From positions 62,001 to 126,000 of the forward strand of contig NZ_JOGO01000005.1 of the NCBI RefSeq assembly GCF_000719475.1: DNA of 64,000 nt. Reading direction: 5' to 3'. Position numbers and translations under genes: made by a program. The notes below the pieces were generated by a model, which ran no database searches, had not been told where the DNA came from, and saw nothing but the letters and a program-made list of their open reading frames with translations. This stretch comes from Streptomyces sp. NRRL F-5630 (GTDB lineage: Bacteria; Actinomycetota; Actinomycetes; Streptomycetales; Streptomycetaceae). Below, one piece after another: positions 8,059-17,018 of the stretch; the stretch's first letter is position 1, and every line of letters starts with the position of its first letter.

Positions 8059-10139
8059 ACGGGGACGAGGCGAACGAGGCGGAGGACTCGCTGCCGGCCG
8101 GGACGGCGGAGGAGCACGCCGCTGCCGAGTCCTCCGCCGCCTCGCTCGCCCGCGCCGCCATCCGGCAGGCACCGCGCCCCGCCCCGCAGGGACCGGCGGC
8201 CCGCGCCCGCGCCAGGCGCGCGGCAAGCGCGGCGGCGGCCAGGCGCAGGGAAGCGGCGGAGGAGGGCGACAGCCCGGCGGGCCGCGTGCGCGCGGGGCTG
8301 CGGCGGGCGGGAGAGCCGGACGGGTACGGGGAGGAGGCGGCCCCGGACCCCCTGCCGACCGCCGTCGACCGCCCCCGCCCGGCCGACGCCGCCCGCGCGG
8401 CCCTGCGCGACAGCAGGCGCGGGACCGCCGCGGCAGGCGAGGAGGCGCCCGAGCCCGGCAGCGAAACGCCCGCGCCCGGGGACGAGGCGCCCGCGTCGAC
8501 GGCCACGACGCCTGGACGCAGGGCGGAGACCCCTGGGACCACGAGCGAGGCGCCCGCACCCACGGACGAGACGCCCGCGCCCGAGGGCGTGGTGCCCGCC
8601 GCCGGTCGAACCGTCACCGACGAGTCCGCGTCCGCCGCGCCGGTGCCTCCCCGGCCCCGCGCCGACGAGCCCGCCTCGGCCGCGCGTCCCGCAGACCTCG
8701 CCCGCGCCGCTCTCCGCTCGGCGCGCGCCCGTTCGCCGCAGCCCGCACCGGAGCCCCCGAAGCCCGCACCCGCGCCAGGAACGCCGAGTCCCCCGGCCGC
8801 CCCGGGGCCGACCCCGCTCCCGGCGTCGGCGGAAGCGGCGCCCAGGCCGCCGCGCTCCGCCGCCTCGGCCGCGGTCCCCGCCGGGGCCCGCCGCACGTAC
8901 CGTCCGGGCGCGGCGACCGGTGCCGGTACGCCCGCGACGCCCTGGTCGGAGGGCTGGGAGCAGGCCGTGGCCGCGCTCGCCGCCGAACCGGGACGGTTCG
9001 CGCGAGCTCGGGAGTACCTGCGCCAGGGCAGGGTCGGCACCGTCACGCTCACCCCCGGCACGGCACTCGCCTACGTCCAGGGCGGCCGGGCCCGCCCGTA
9101 CCGCGTGAGCCTGCGCGCGCACCACCTGCCCGAGCGGGCCTGGGAGCGCCTCACCGACGCCTGCGCCGCGCGCGCCGACCGGCTCGCGGTCCTCCTCGAC
9201 GGCGGGCTGCCCGGCGCACTCGCCGGGTCCGAGGGTGCGGCGCTCCTCCCCGGGCCGGGGGAGCCCGTGCTCGACTGCGCCTGCCCCGATCCCGTACGGC
9301 CCTGCAAGCACGGACTCGCGCTCGCCCTGCGCCTCACCGGGCTGCTCGCCGACGAGCCGCAGGCCCTGCTCCTGCTGCGCGGACGCGACCCGGGGACCTT
9401 CACCGCCGAGCTGAGCCGCCGTCACGCGCGCCTCGCGGCCAAGGGCGACGCGGGCGCGACCGCGCTTCCCGGCGTGAAGGCGGCGGACCTGTACGGGCGC
9501 GAGCCCGGACCGCTCCCGCCGCCCCTCCCCGTGCCCCAGGCGACGGAGCCACCCCCGGCGTACCCGGCGGGCGCTTCCGCCCCCGACCCGCTCACCCTGG
9601 ACCGCCTCGCGAGCGACGCGGGCACGCGCGCCCTCACGCTCCTGCGCACCGGCGTCGACCCGCTCGCGGGCTGCGGCGTGTGGGAGGACGCGGTACGGCT
9701 CGCCGCCGAACACCCCGGCACGGGTCTCACGGGCACCGGCCGCGCCCTGTACACGCGGCTCGCGCGCGCCGCCGGAGCCGAGCCGGGCGCGCTGCACCGG
9801 GCCGTCGCGGCCTGGCGGGGCGCGGGCGCGGCAGGGCTGCGCGCCCTGGAGGAACCGCCGTGGAACCCCCCGGCCGGGCCCTTCGACCGCGCCCGCTCCC
9901 TCCTCCTCGCGGCGGGCCACCCCCCGTACCGCCCGCACGGCAACAGGCTCACGAGCCCGGACGGCACACGTCAGCTCCGTATGGACCGCGAGGGCACGTG
10001 GTACGCGTACGAGTCCGACCCCGGCGCGGAGGACTGGTGGCCGCGCGGTACGGCGGCGAAGGACCCGGTGGTGGCCCTGGAGAGCGCGAGGCCCGGGGAG
10101 GACGAGGAGGAGGACGACTGGGCGGACCCGTACGCCTGA
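8055..10139 (+). CDS. SWIM zinc-finger protein with long disordered N-terminus
   Basis: 694-aa protein encoded in an overlapping operon with the SNF2 helicase. Residues 1 to about 300 are low-complexity (Ala, Pro, Glu, Arg), with degenerate repeats of the type ETPAPGDEAPA, and are probably unstructured. A folded region then carries the SWIM zinc finger: Cys408 and Cys410 (DCACPDP), followed by Cys417 and His419 (RPCKHGLAL). SWIM domains bind zinc and mediate DNA or protein contacts. The C-terminus ends in an acidic EDEEEDDW stretch. Its coupling to the helicase suggests that it targets or recruits that motor; this is inference. GTG 8055 is set by the overlap with the helicase stop. Confidence 0.87.
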   Translation: MNGDEANEAEDSLPAGTAEEHAAAESSAASLARAAIRQAPRPAPQGPAARARARRAASAAAARRREAAEEGDSPAGRVRAGLRRAGEPDGYGEEAAPDPLPTAVDRPRPADAARAALRDSRRGTAAAGEEAPEPGSETPAPGDEAPASTATTPGRRAETPGTTSEAPAPTDETPAPEGVVPAAGRTVTDESASAAPVPPRPRADEPASAARPADLARAALRSARARSPQPAPEPPKPAPAPGTPSPPAAPGPTPLPASAEAAPRPPRSAASAAVPAGARRTYRPGAATGAGTPATPWSEGWEQAVAALAAEPGRFARAREYLRQGRVGTVTLTPGTALAYVQGGRARPYRVSLRAHHLPERAWERLTDACAARADRLAVLLDGGLPGALAGSEGAALLPGPGEPVLDCACPDPVRPCKHGLALALRLTGLLADEPQALLLLRGRDPGTFTAELSRRHARLAAKGDAGATALPGVKAADLYGREPGPLPPPLPVPQATEPPPAYPAGASAPDPLTLDRLASDAGTRALTLLRTGVDPLAGCGVWEDAVRLAAEHPGTGLTGTGRALYTRLARAAGAEPGALHRAVAAWRGAGAAGLRALEEPPWNPPAGPFDRARSLLLAAGHPPYRPHGNRLTSPDGTRQLRMDREGTWYAYESDPGAEDWWPRGTAAKDPVVALESARPGEDEEEDDWADPYA

Positions 10140-10373
10140 CGGGCCGTCCGTTGGGGGCCGCTCCCGTCCGGCGCCCCAAGGGGCCTGGTGTCGTGGCGGT
10201 GCCGACCGTGCACGAGGTGGGGCGCAGGGCCTCGTGAGCGCCCGCCACCCCGCGAGGCGAGAGGTGCCGGGGCGTGTCCCCGGATGTCTGATTCTCGCCG
10301 GTCCGCGTTAAATGCCTGGACCGCGCACCTCGCGCGAGGCGAGACTGCCGCTTTCCGAACGACGGGGAGCGTG

Positions 10374-12329
10374 ATGGGTACAACGGACACACCGGAGACG
10401 AAGCCGCCGGGCAGGAGCGCCGTCATGCTGGCGCTGCGTCACTACGGCCTGGAACTGCGACGGCAGCGCGCCCTCGCGCTGCCCGCGCTCCTGCTGCCCG
10501 CGGTCGGCAACATCGGCATCCGCTACCTCGGCCCGCTGCTGATCGCCAAGCTCGCGGGGCAGGCCGCCGACGAGGGCGGACTCGCCCTCGGCCGGGCGAC
10601 GCCCTACATCATCGGCTTCGGCGTGACACTGCTGCTCGCCGAGGCGCTGTGGCGCATTGGGGTGCACTGCCTCAACCGGGTCGAGGCGCGCGGCATGGAA
10701 CACCTCTACGTCCGGGGCATGGACGAACTCCTCGCCAAGGACCCGGCTTTCTTCCACGACAACTTCGCGGGCTCCCTGACCAAGCGCGTCCTCAGCTACG
10801 GCAAGCGCTTCGAGGACATGGTCGACACGCTGATGTTCAACGTCATCGGCAACGTCGTCCCGCTGCTCTTCGGCGCCGTGGTGCTGTGGCTCTACGAGCC
10901 CGTCCTCGTCATCGGCCTCGTGCTGGTGATCGCGCTCACGGCCGCGGCGGCGACGCCGCTGATCCGGCGCAGGCAACGCATCGTCAACGACCGCGAGGCG
11001 GCCCTCGCGCGCGTCTCCGGGCACGTCGCCGACAGCCTCACCAACATGGAGACCATCCGCGCCTTCGCCGCCGAGGACAGGGAGGCGGGGGAGCACCGGA
11101 AGCGGGTCGCCGAGTCCCGCCGCCTGACCCTCCGTTCGTGGGACTACGGCAACCTGCGCGTGGACACGCTCATCGCGCCCATGTCCGTGCTGACCAATGT
11201 CCTCGGCCTGGTGATGGCCATCGCCCTCGCCGGCGGGGACGCGGGCGTCGAGGAGATCTTCGTGGCCTTCACGTACTTCTCCAACGCCAGCGCGATCATG
11301 TTCGACTTCAACCAGATCTACCGGCGTCTCGAAAGCTCGGTGACCGAGGCCGCCCAGTTCACCGAGCTGCTTCTGGAACCGGCCACGGTCCTCGACCCGC
11401 CGGACCCCGAACCACTCGCCCCGCAGGACGCGTCCGTCCGCTTCGAAGCCGTGGACTTCGCCCACTCCGCCACGAGGCCGCTCTTCCGGGGCCTGGACCT
11501 GGACGTCCCCGCGGGTGCCCGGATCGGGCTCGTCGGCCGGTCGGGCGGCGGCAAGACCACGCTGACCCGGCTCCTGCTGCGAATGTCGGACATCGACGGC
11601 GGACGCATCCTCATCGGCGGGCAGGACATCAGCCGACTGCGCCAGCGCGACCTGCGGGCGCTCATCGCCTACGTCCCGCAGGAGCCCGCGATGTTCCACC
11701 GCAGCCTGCGCGACAACATCGCCTTCGCCCGCCCGGGCGCCACCGACGCGGAGGTCCGCGCGGCGGCGGAGGCCGCGCACGTCACGGAGTTCGCCGACCA
11801 GCTCCCCGAGGGCTTCGAGACGCTGGTGGGGGAGCGGGGTGTCAAGCTCTCGGGCGGTCAGCGCCAGCGCGTCGCTCTCGCGCGGGCCATCCTGCGCGAC
11901 GCCCCCGTCCTGCTGCTCGACGAGGCGACGAGCGCGCTGGACTCCGAGAGCGAGATCCTCGTCCAGGACGCGCTGTGGCGGCTCATGGAAGGGCGTACGG
12001 CCCTGGTCGTCGCCCACCGCCTGAGCACCGTGGCGGACATGGACCGCCTCGTCGTCCTCGACCGGGGCAAGGTCGTCGAACAGGGCAGCCACGAGGAACT
12101 CCTCACCACGGGCGGCACCTACGCGAGGCTGTGGCAGCACCAGTCGGGCGGCTTCCTCGCCGAGAGCGAGGACAGCGGGGTCCGCGACACCGGGAGCCAG
12201 GGTGGCGAGAGCGTCGGGGCCGGGAGGGCCGGGGGCGAGGACTTCCCGCCCTCCGCACCGCCTGCCGTACCGCCCACCGCGCCGCGCGGCACGCTGCCGG
12301 GAGCGGCCGACCCGGCGCGCGTCCTCTGA
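10374..12329 (+). CDS. ABC transporter, fused membrane and ATP-binding domains
   Basis: 651-aa half-transporter of the exporter type (MsbA/MDR-like), expected to dimerise in the membrane and export a lipid, peptide or drug. The membrane domain spans about residues 20-330 with the usual six hydrophobic helices. The ATPase domain has Walker A GRSGGGKTT near 388-396, signature LSGGQRQRVAL near 492, Walker B VLLLDEATSALD and a switch His in VVAHRLST. The last 50 residues are a Gly/Pro/Ala-rich tail. ATG 10374 is chosen for GGGGAG just upstream. No partner half-transporter is adjacent. The strand's next gene is separated by a strong hairpin, so this appears to be a single-gene unit. Confidence 0.9.
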   Translation: MGTTDTPETKPPGRSAVMLALRHYGLELRRQRALALPALLLPAVGNIGIRYLGPLLIAKLAGQAADEGGLALGRATPYIIGFGVTLLLAEALWRIGVHCLNRVEARGMEHLYVRGMDELLAKDPAFFHDNFAGSLTKRVLSYGKRFEDMVDTLMFNVIGNVVPLLFGAVVLWLYEPVLVIGLVLVIALTAAAATPLIRRRQRIVNDREAALARVSGHVADSLTNMETIRAFAAEDREAGEHRKRVAESRRLTLRSWDYGNLRVDTLIAPMSVLTNVLGLVMAIALAGGDAGVEEIFVAFTYFSNASAIMFDFNQIYRRLESSVTEAAQFTELLLEPATVLDPPDPEPLAPQDASVRFEAVDFAHSATRPLFRGLDLDVPAGARIGLVGRSGGGKTTLTRLLLRMSDIDGGRILIGGQDISRLRQRDLRALIAYVPQEPAMFHRSLRDNIAFARPGATDAEVRAAAEAAHVTEFADQLPEGFETLVGERGVKLSGGQRQRVALARAILRDAPVLLLDEATSALDSESEILVQDALWRLMEGRTALVVAHRLSTVADMDRLVVLDRGKVVEQGSHEELLTTGGTYARLWQHQSGGFLAESEDSGVRDTGSQGGESVGAGRAGGEDFPPSAPPAVPPTAPRGTLPGAADPARVL

Positions 12330-12356
12330 CGGCGGTGCGCGAGTGACGCCGGGTGT

Positions 12357-12393
12357 CCGGCTCGTAAGGGGGCCCCGCCCTCGTACGAGCCGG
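12357..12393 (+). terminator. Hairpin terminator after the ABC exporter gene
   Basis: CCGGCTCGTA at 12357-12366 pairs exactly with TACGAGCCGG at 12384-12393. The 17-nt loop can itself pair (AGGG with CCCT). The structure begins 27 nt after the exporter stop codon. No U-tract follows, which is usual in Streptomyces. Confidence 0.7.
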
Positions 12394-12576
12394 GACGCCG
12401 CCGGTGCCTCGCCGGTGCCGCCGGTGCCTCAGGGGTGCCCTCCCGGCTGCGCGCTCTGCCCAGTGCCCTCTTCCCGCGCCCCCAGGCCGCGCGCGCCCGG
12501 AGCCCCCCGGGCCGCGCCGCCCCGTCCGCCCGCGTGGTGCGCTTCCCGCCGGGCGGCCGAAACCTAGGGTGCTCTC

Positions 12577-13182
12577 ATGCGACGCGTTCCCGCCTGGGCT
12601 CTGCTCGCCGCCGTGTGCGCCCCTGTTCTGCTGGTCGGCGCCTGGTCGGTCGCCGGGGTGCTCCAGGGCCCCGGCTACGACCCCGCCACCACGACCATCA
12701 GTGTGCTCGCCGCCCACGGCGCCCCGGGGTACTGGCTCATGACCGTCGCTCTGCTCGCCCTCGGCACCTGCTACATGGCGATCGCCGCCGGGCTGCGTCC
12801 GGCCGCGGGCGCCGGTCGCGCCGCGCTCGCGGGCGGGGGAGCGTCCGCGATGGGGCTCACGCTCGTGCCCGCGCCGCTCAAGGGCGGGGACCTCGGGCAC
12901 GGCACCGTCGCCACGACCGGCTTCGTCCTGCTGGCCCTCTGGCCGGTCCTTGCGGCCGACCGCTCGGGTGTGCGAGTCCCCTGGGGCCTGCGCCCACGGG
13001 TCTGCGCGGGCGCGACCGCCGCGATGGCGGCGGGCGCCGTCCTCCTCCTCGGCTCCCTGCTCGGGGGCTGGGCTCCCGGCGTCACGGAACGCGCCCTGAC
13101 CTTCGCCCAGGCCCTGTGGCCCCTCCTCGTCGTCCTGTCCTGCCGCTGGTCGGCATGGACCACCGCCGAGAGTCCGGGGTGA
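12577..13182 (+). CDS. DUF998 family membrane protein
   Basis: 201-aa polytopic membrane protein with about six hydrophobic segments, matching the DUF998 family: GPGYDPATTTISVLAAHGAPGYWLM near the first loop and a VPAPLKGG motif later. The function of the family is unknown. ATG 12577 has no Shine-Dalgarno sequence. A TAGGGT hexamer ends 6 nt upstream, which would place transcription start at or next to the A of the ATG, so the mRNA may be leaderless. The gene stands alone between the exporter and the convergent phospholipase gene. Confidence 0.82.
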   Translation: MRRVPAWALLAAVCAPVLLVGAWSVAGVLQGPGYDPATTTISVLAAHGAPGYWLMTVALLALGTCYMAIAAGLRPAAGAGRAALAGGGASAMGLTLVPAPLKGGDLGHGTVATTGFVLLALWPVLAADRSGVRVPWGLRPRVCAGATAAMAAGAVLLLGSLLGGWAPGVTERALTFAQALWPLLVVLSCRWSAWTTAESPG

Positions 13183-13190
13183 GAGGGCGA

Positions 13191-13238
13191 GCGGGCCCGC
13201 CGGAGCGGCGGGAGACCGCCTGCCGGCGGGAGGCCCGC
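13191..13238. terminator. Inverted repeat between convergent genes
   Basis: Two nested arms, CCCGCCGG at 13196-13203 with CCGGCGGG at 13223-13230 and flanking GC-rich sequence, lie in the 68-bp gap between two converging genes. They could terminate both transcripts. Confidence 0.5.
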
Positions 13239-13250
13239 GGGGACGCCGCC

Positions 13251-15383
13251 TCAGACCACCGAGCCCGTACGGCTCGCGGCGCCTGTCTCGATGTGACCGG
13301 CGAAACGCTGCGAGAAGGCGGTGTCACCCGCCACCGTCACTGTGAAGTCGTACCAGCCGTCCGCGTACACGACCTGCTGGAAGTAGTCCGAGACGCTCTT
13401 CCCCGGCGCCACCTCGTACGTCCACGCGCCACTGCGGTAGTGCGTCGAGGTGGCGGTGAAGGTGAGGGTGCGCCCCGGGTCGTCGTTGGCGAATGTGAAC
13501 CACAGAGCGAGCTTCCCGTCGTACGTGCCGAAGCTGCTGCGTACGCGCGCGAACCGCCCCGCGCCCGACCCCGTATCCCCCCGGAAGCGGCGCAGGAAGC
13601 GGTTCGGGCCGGTCACCGACAGGTCGTAGCGCCCACCGCCGTACGCGGCACCGATGTTGAAGAAGTCGCTGGTGGCCGCGTCGGGGCCCACCGTGTACTG
13701 CCAGGGGCCGCCGCCCCGGTAGCCGTTGGCGTACGCGGCGAAGTGCGCGGCCGAGGTGGCCTGGGCGCCCTTGTTCTCCAGGTTCACCCATATCTTCTGC
13801 GTACCGGAGGGGCTGCCGCCCTCGTACCGGTCGAGGTAGGCGTTGACCTGGTAGGGCAGCGCGCACGCGGGCTTGTTGCCGCTCTCCTGCGCCGGCAGGG
13901 TGCCCGTGCCGGAGGGGGCGCTGGGCGCGCTCGTCACGGAGCACGCGTTCGTGTCCATGACCGGCTGACCCGCCGGAGTCACCCCGGGCAGCGCGGGGAG
14001 CGGCCCGAAGACGGGGTGGTCGAAGTCGAAGGCCGACGTGAGGTCGCCGCACACCGCGCGCCGCCAGGGGCTGATGTTCGGGCAGCCGACGCCGGTCCAC
14101 TTCTCCAGGAAGCGCAGCACCGACGTGTGGTCGCATACCTGCGAGTTGACCCGCCCGCCGCGCGTCCACGGCGAGGCGATGATCATCGGCACGCGGAAGC
14201 CGAGCCCGACCGGTGCCCCACCGGAGTACTCCGTCGCGTCGCCGGTGTCGGCGGGCACGGGCGGCGGCACGTGGTCGAAGAAGCCGTCGTTCTCGTCGTA
14301 CGTGAGGATGAAGACCGTCGAGTCCAGCGTCTCCTGGTCCGTCGCCAGCGCTTCGAGCACGCGCTTGGTGACGGTCGCGCCCTTGCCCGGACTCGCGTTC
14401 GGATGCTCGGAGTTGGCGTAGTCGGTCACGATCCACGAGACCTGCGGCAGCGTCCCGGCGCGCACGTCGGCACGGAGCGCGGCCACGAGCGCGTCCGCCA
14501 CGTCCCCGCCGTCGTACGGGACCCCGGCCACCCCGCGCTGCCACAGACTCGCGTCACCCTTGCCGTCCTGCGCGGCGTCCTTCGTCAGGAACGGCTTGAA
14601 GTACTCCAGAGCGTTGTCACCGTAGTTGAGGGACGCGTCCCGGTCGTAGACCTGGTACACCTTCCAGCTCACCCCGGCGCCCTGGAGCGCCTCCGCGTAC
14701 GTCTGCCAGTTCTGCTCCTTGCGCCGGAAGTCGCCGCCGTTGGTGTTGGCCTGGTTCGCGCCCGCGAGCCCGACACCGGTCGAACCCGACCACAGGTAGT
14801 TGCGGTTGGGGCCGGTACCGGTCAGCGAGGAACAGTGGTAGGCGTCGCAGATGGTGTACGCGTCGGCGAGCGCGTATGTGTACGGGAGGTCGGCGCGGGT
14901 GTGGTAGCCCATCGTCATCCCCGTCCCGCTCTTCGCCGCGTACCAGTTGTTCATCCGGCCGCCGCTCCAGGCGCTGTGCTGGTCGCTCCAGCTGTGCCCG
15001 CCGCCGTCCACCTTGCACTGCGCGCTCTGCCAGCCCCCGCCGCCGGCGCTGAGCTGCCACGGGAAGAGCGAACCGCTGCCGCGAGGCTGCTGGAAGACGG
15101 AGCGCCCCGAAGGACCCGAGGCGGAACCGGGCAGATCGATCGCGGTGTGGTCGCCGAAGCCCCGTACCCCCTTCAGCATCCCGAAGTAGTGGTCGAAGCT
15201 GCGGTTCTCCTGCATCAGGATCACGACGTGCCGCACCGGCGCCAGCCGCGGGTCGCGCGCGACCGCCACCGGCGCGGCGGCGCTCTCCGGCCCGGAGCCG
15301 CGCGCGACGCCACCGGTCATCGCGGAGGCCGCGACGGCCGTCGCCGAGACGAGGAACGTTCTGCGTGAGGGAGTGTGAGCCAT
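13251..15383 (-). CDS. Tat-exported phosphocholine-specific phospholipase C
   Basis: 710-aa secreted phosphoesterase of the non-haemolytic phospholipase C/acid phosphatase family. The N-terminus carries a twin-arginine signal, RRTFLVSATAVAAS at about residues 7-20, as expected for these Tat substrates. The catalytic region starts at VRHVVILMQENRSFDHYFG, with further family motifs at SWIVTDYANSEHPNASP and LTYDENDGFFDHV. Two C-terminal DUF756-type domains follow after about residue 500 (AHFAAYANGYRGGGPWQYTV and the related LALWFTFANDDPGRTLTF). ATG 15383 is the only start that places the Tat motif at the N-terminus. The likely role is release of phosphate or head groups from phospholipids outside the cell. 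Confidence 0.93.
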   Translation of the reverse strand: MAHTPSRRTFLVSATAVAASAMTGGVARGSGPESAAAPVAVARDPRLAPVRHVVILMQENRSFDHYFGMLKGVRGFGDHTAIDLPGSASGPSGRSVFQQPRGSGSLFPWQLSAGGGGWQSAQCKVDGGGHSWSDQHSAWSGGRMNNWYAAKSGTGMTMGYHTRADLPYTYALADAYTICDAYHCSSLTGTGPNRNYLWSGSTGVGLAGANQANTNGGDFRRKEQNWQTYAEALQGAGVSWKVYQVYDRDASLNYGDNALEYFKPFLTKDAAQDGKGDASLWQRGVAGVPYDGGDVADALVAALRADVRAGTLPQVSWIVTDYANSEHPNASPGKGATVTKRVLEALATDQETLDSTVFILTYDENDGFFDHVPPPVPADTGDATEYSGGAPVGLGFRVPMIIASPWTRGGRVNSQVCDHTSVLRFLEKWTGVGCPNISPWRRAVCGDLTSAFDFDHPVFGPLPALPGVTPAGQPVMDTNACSVTSAPSAPSGTGTLPAQESGNKPACALPYQVNAYLDRYEGGSPSGTQKIWVNLENKGAQATSAAHFAAYANGYRGGGPWQYTVGPDAATSDFFNIGAAYGGGRYDLSVTGPNRFLRRFRGDTGSGAGRFARVRSSFGTYDGKLALWFTFANDDPGRTLTFTATSTHYRSGAWTYEVAPGKSVSDYFQQVVYADGWYDFTVTVAGDTAFSQRFAGHIETGAASRTGSVV

Positions 15384-15747
15384 CGGGTCGCTACCTGAGC
15401 CTCTCGGACGTGGGAACATCGAACATCGCCCTCCCCGGTGGCCACCCCACCAACAACACCCGAACGACCGCCGAACGTACCCTCCGGTCACCGAACGCGG
15501 AACCCCGCGTACCAGCCGACTCGGACGGCCCTTCGAGGCTCCCGGCCCGCCCCCGGCCCGTCGTCGCGGGTCGCCCCGAGCAAGTCGAGCCGGACCGAGA
15601 CGGTGACACCTCCGGCCGATGCACGGGACTGCCGCCCTGACGACCGACAACGCCGGACAGCGCGTGCTCTGGGTTGCGCGCGCCCTGTATCCCCGGGGTG
15701 ACCTTGCACGACCGAGCGTTGGTCTACCCGCGGAGGCCGAGCGCAAC
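15384..15747. other. Region without a recognisable gene
   Basis: About 360 bp upstream of the phospholipase gene. No frame shows a recognisable protein on either strand. It must hold the phospholipase promoter near 15384-15450, but no convincing hexamers were found. Confidence 0.4.
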
Positions 15748-15886
15748 ATGGGGACTCTCATCGGGCCGTCCGGCGCCGGGGAGTCGACGAGCGTACGCAC
15801 CTGGCCGGCCCGGCAGGTCCGTCCTGTTCCCTGACGCGTCGCGCGAGGCGGTCAGGGACGACTTGTCGCTCAAGCGAGCGTGTTGA
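15748..15886 (+). pseudogene. Remnant of a P-loop (polynucleotide-kinase-like) ATPase
   Basis: ATG 15748 opens MGTLIGPSGAGESTSVRTWP, which resembles the Walker A start of small kinase-like P-loop proteins but has Glu where the catalytic Lys should be. About 70 nt later the frame is lost. The adjacent frame continues with FPDASREAVRDD, similar to the segment that follows Walker A in polynucleotide-kinase-like ATPases. A +/-1 frameshift, the missing Lys and a rapid stop mark it as a dead fragment of about 45 codons. Confidence 0.45.
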
Positions 15887-16357
15887 GGAGCCTCGGGCGG
15901 AACGGCCTGGCATCCCTGTCAGGGTGACGTCGTGCCCCTCGATGACAAAGCTCGGCCCCGCGACTCACCTCGGACTTCCGCACGAAGCGGGGTCGTCCGT
16001 CTTCCGCCTGGAGTCGGCCGCGTGATCGCGTAGCTTTGGCCCAGTCCTGACGCCGCGTACGCGCGGGCAGGGCTCACCCCGGAGGATCGTCTGCCGCCGA
16101 GCCCGCTCAGGTCCTCGTGAGCAGCTCTTCTCGCGCAGCCCCTCCGCATGCCGTCTGGGGCGGGAGACGGCTGCCGTGGCGCGGTCGTGGTGATCTCCCC
16201 TCCACGGTCGCGACCGCTGCCTCACAGCAACCGACGACCGTCACCACGCTCTGCTCCGACTTCGCAGACTCCTCTCAAATCGCCATACCAGGTCGCCTCG
16301 GCCGAAGTGGCCCGCGCGCCTCACCCTCCGACGGCGCGGGACACCGCACGACCGGTC
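15887..16357. other. Region without a recognisable gene
   Basis: About 470 bp between the ATPase remnant and the TetR gene. Several open frames exist on both strands, as expected at this GC content, but none resembles a protein I know or has a good RBS. Confidence 0.4.
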
Positions 16358-16936
16358 TCAGTCCGGGTTCGTGGCGTTCCGGCGCAGGCCGTCGAACAGG
16401 AGCCCGGCGATCTGGCGGGCTTCGTCGATCCATCCGTCCGCCGCACGCAGGGCGCACACGCCTCCCAGGGCCCGCAGCAGGGTGACTCCGGAGATGTCGC
16501 CGCGCACCGTGCCCGCCGCGTGGCCGGCAGCGAGGAGGCGCGTGAGGGCGTCGGCCATGCGGGTGCGGGCGTCGTCGAAGACTGGTGAGTCGGTGGCCAT
16601 GATGCTTTCCAGCGCAACGGACATGCCCTTTCCCACGGCCGCGTGGTCCACGAGCAGCAGCAGGAACGCGCGCAGTGCTTCGTGCGGGGCGTGCTGGTCG
16701 AGCAGGGTGTCGGCTGAAGCGCACAGGTCGTCGACCTCGGAGCGCCACACCTCTTCGATCAGTGCTTCGCGGGTCTCGAAATGTCGGTAGAGCGTGCCCA
16801 CGGCCACACCCGCGCGGCGGGCGATGTCCTCCACGTGCGCGTCGGTGTCGCCGTCGAGGAAGGCCTGCCTGGCCACGGACAGCAGTGTCTCGCGGTTGCG
16901 ACGGGCGTCGGCCCGCATCGGCCGTGCTGTCGGCAA
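16358..16936 (-). CDS. TetR-family regulator
   Basis: 192-aa repressor with an N-terminal helix-turn-helix: RRNRETLLSVARQAFLDGDT, then VEDIARRAGVAVGTLYRHFETREALIEEV. The remainder is the helical ligand-binding domain. The start is probably TTG at 16936. It has GGAGG 7 nt upstream, whereas the in-frame ATG at 16918 has no RBS. The gene is divergent from the SDR/VOC pair across an 82-bp gap, so it most likely represses those genes and itself. No clear operator could be picked in the gap. Confidence 0.88.
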   Translation of the reverse strand: MPTARPMRADARRNRETLLSVARQAFLDGDTDAHVEDIARRAGVAVGTLYRHFETREALIEEVWRSEVDDLCASADTLLDQHAPHEALRAFLLLLVDHAAVGKGMSVALESIMATDSPVFDDARTRMADALTRLLAAGHAAGTVRGDISGVTLLRALGGVCALRAADGWIDEARQIAGLLFDGLRRNATNPD

Positions 16937-17018
16937 GGGATACCTCCGTAAGGTGAGTCGGGCTCCGTTTAAGTGCTACGGTTTCCGGAGTCTGGTTCAT
17001 CTTAAGAGGGAGTCTTCC

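Noticed and set aside
5325..10139. A single 1604-codon open frame covering the SNF2 and SWIM genes
   Set aside because: The first 910 codons are an Arg/Pro-rich shadow of the SNF2 gene; only the part from GTG 8055 has a domain and an RBS/overlap-supported start.
12435..15368. A 977-codon plus-strand open frame opposite the phospholipase gene
   Set aside because: It is the GC-rich antisense shadow of the phospholipase; no family pattern, no RBS.
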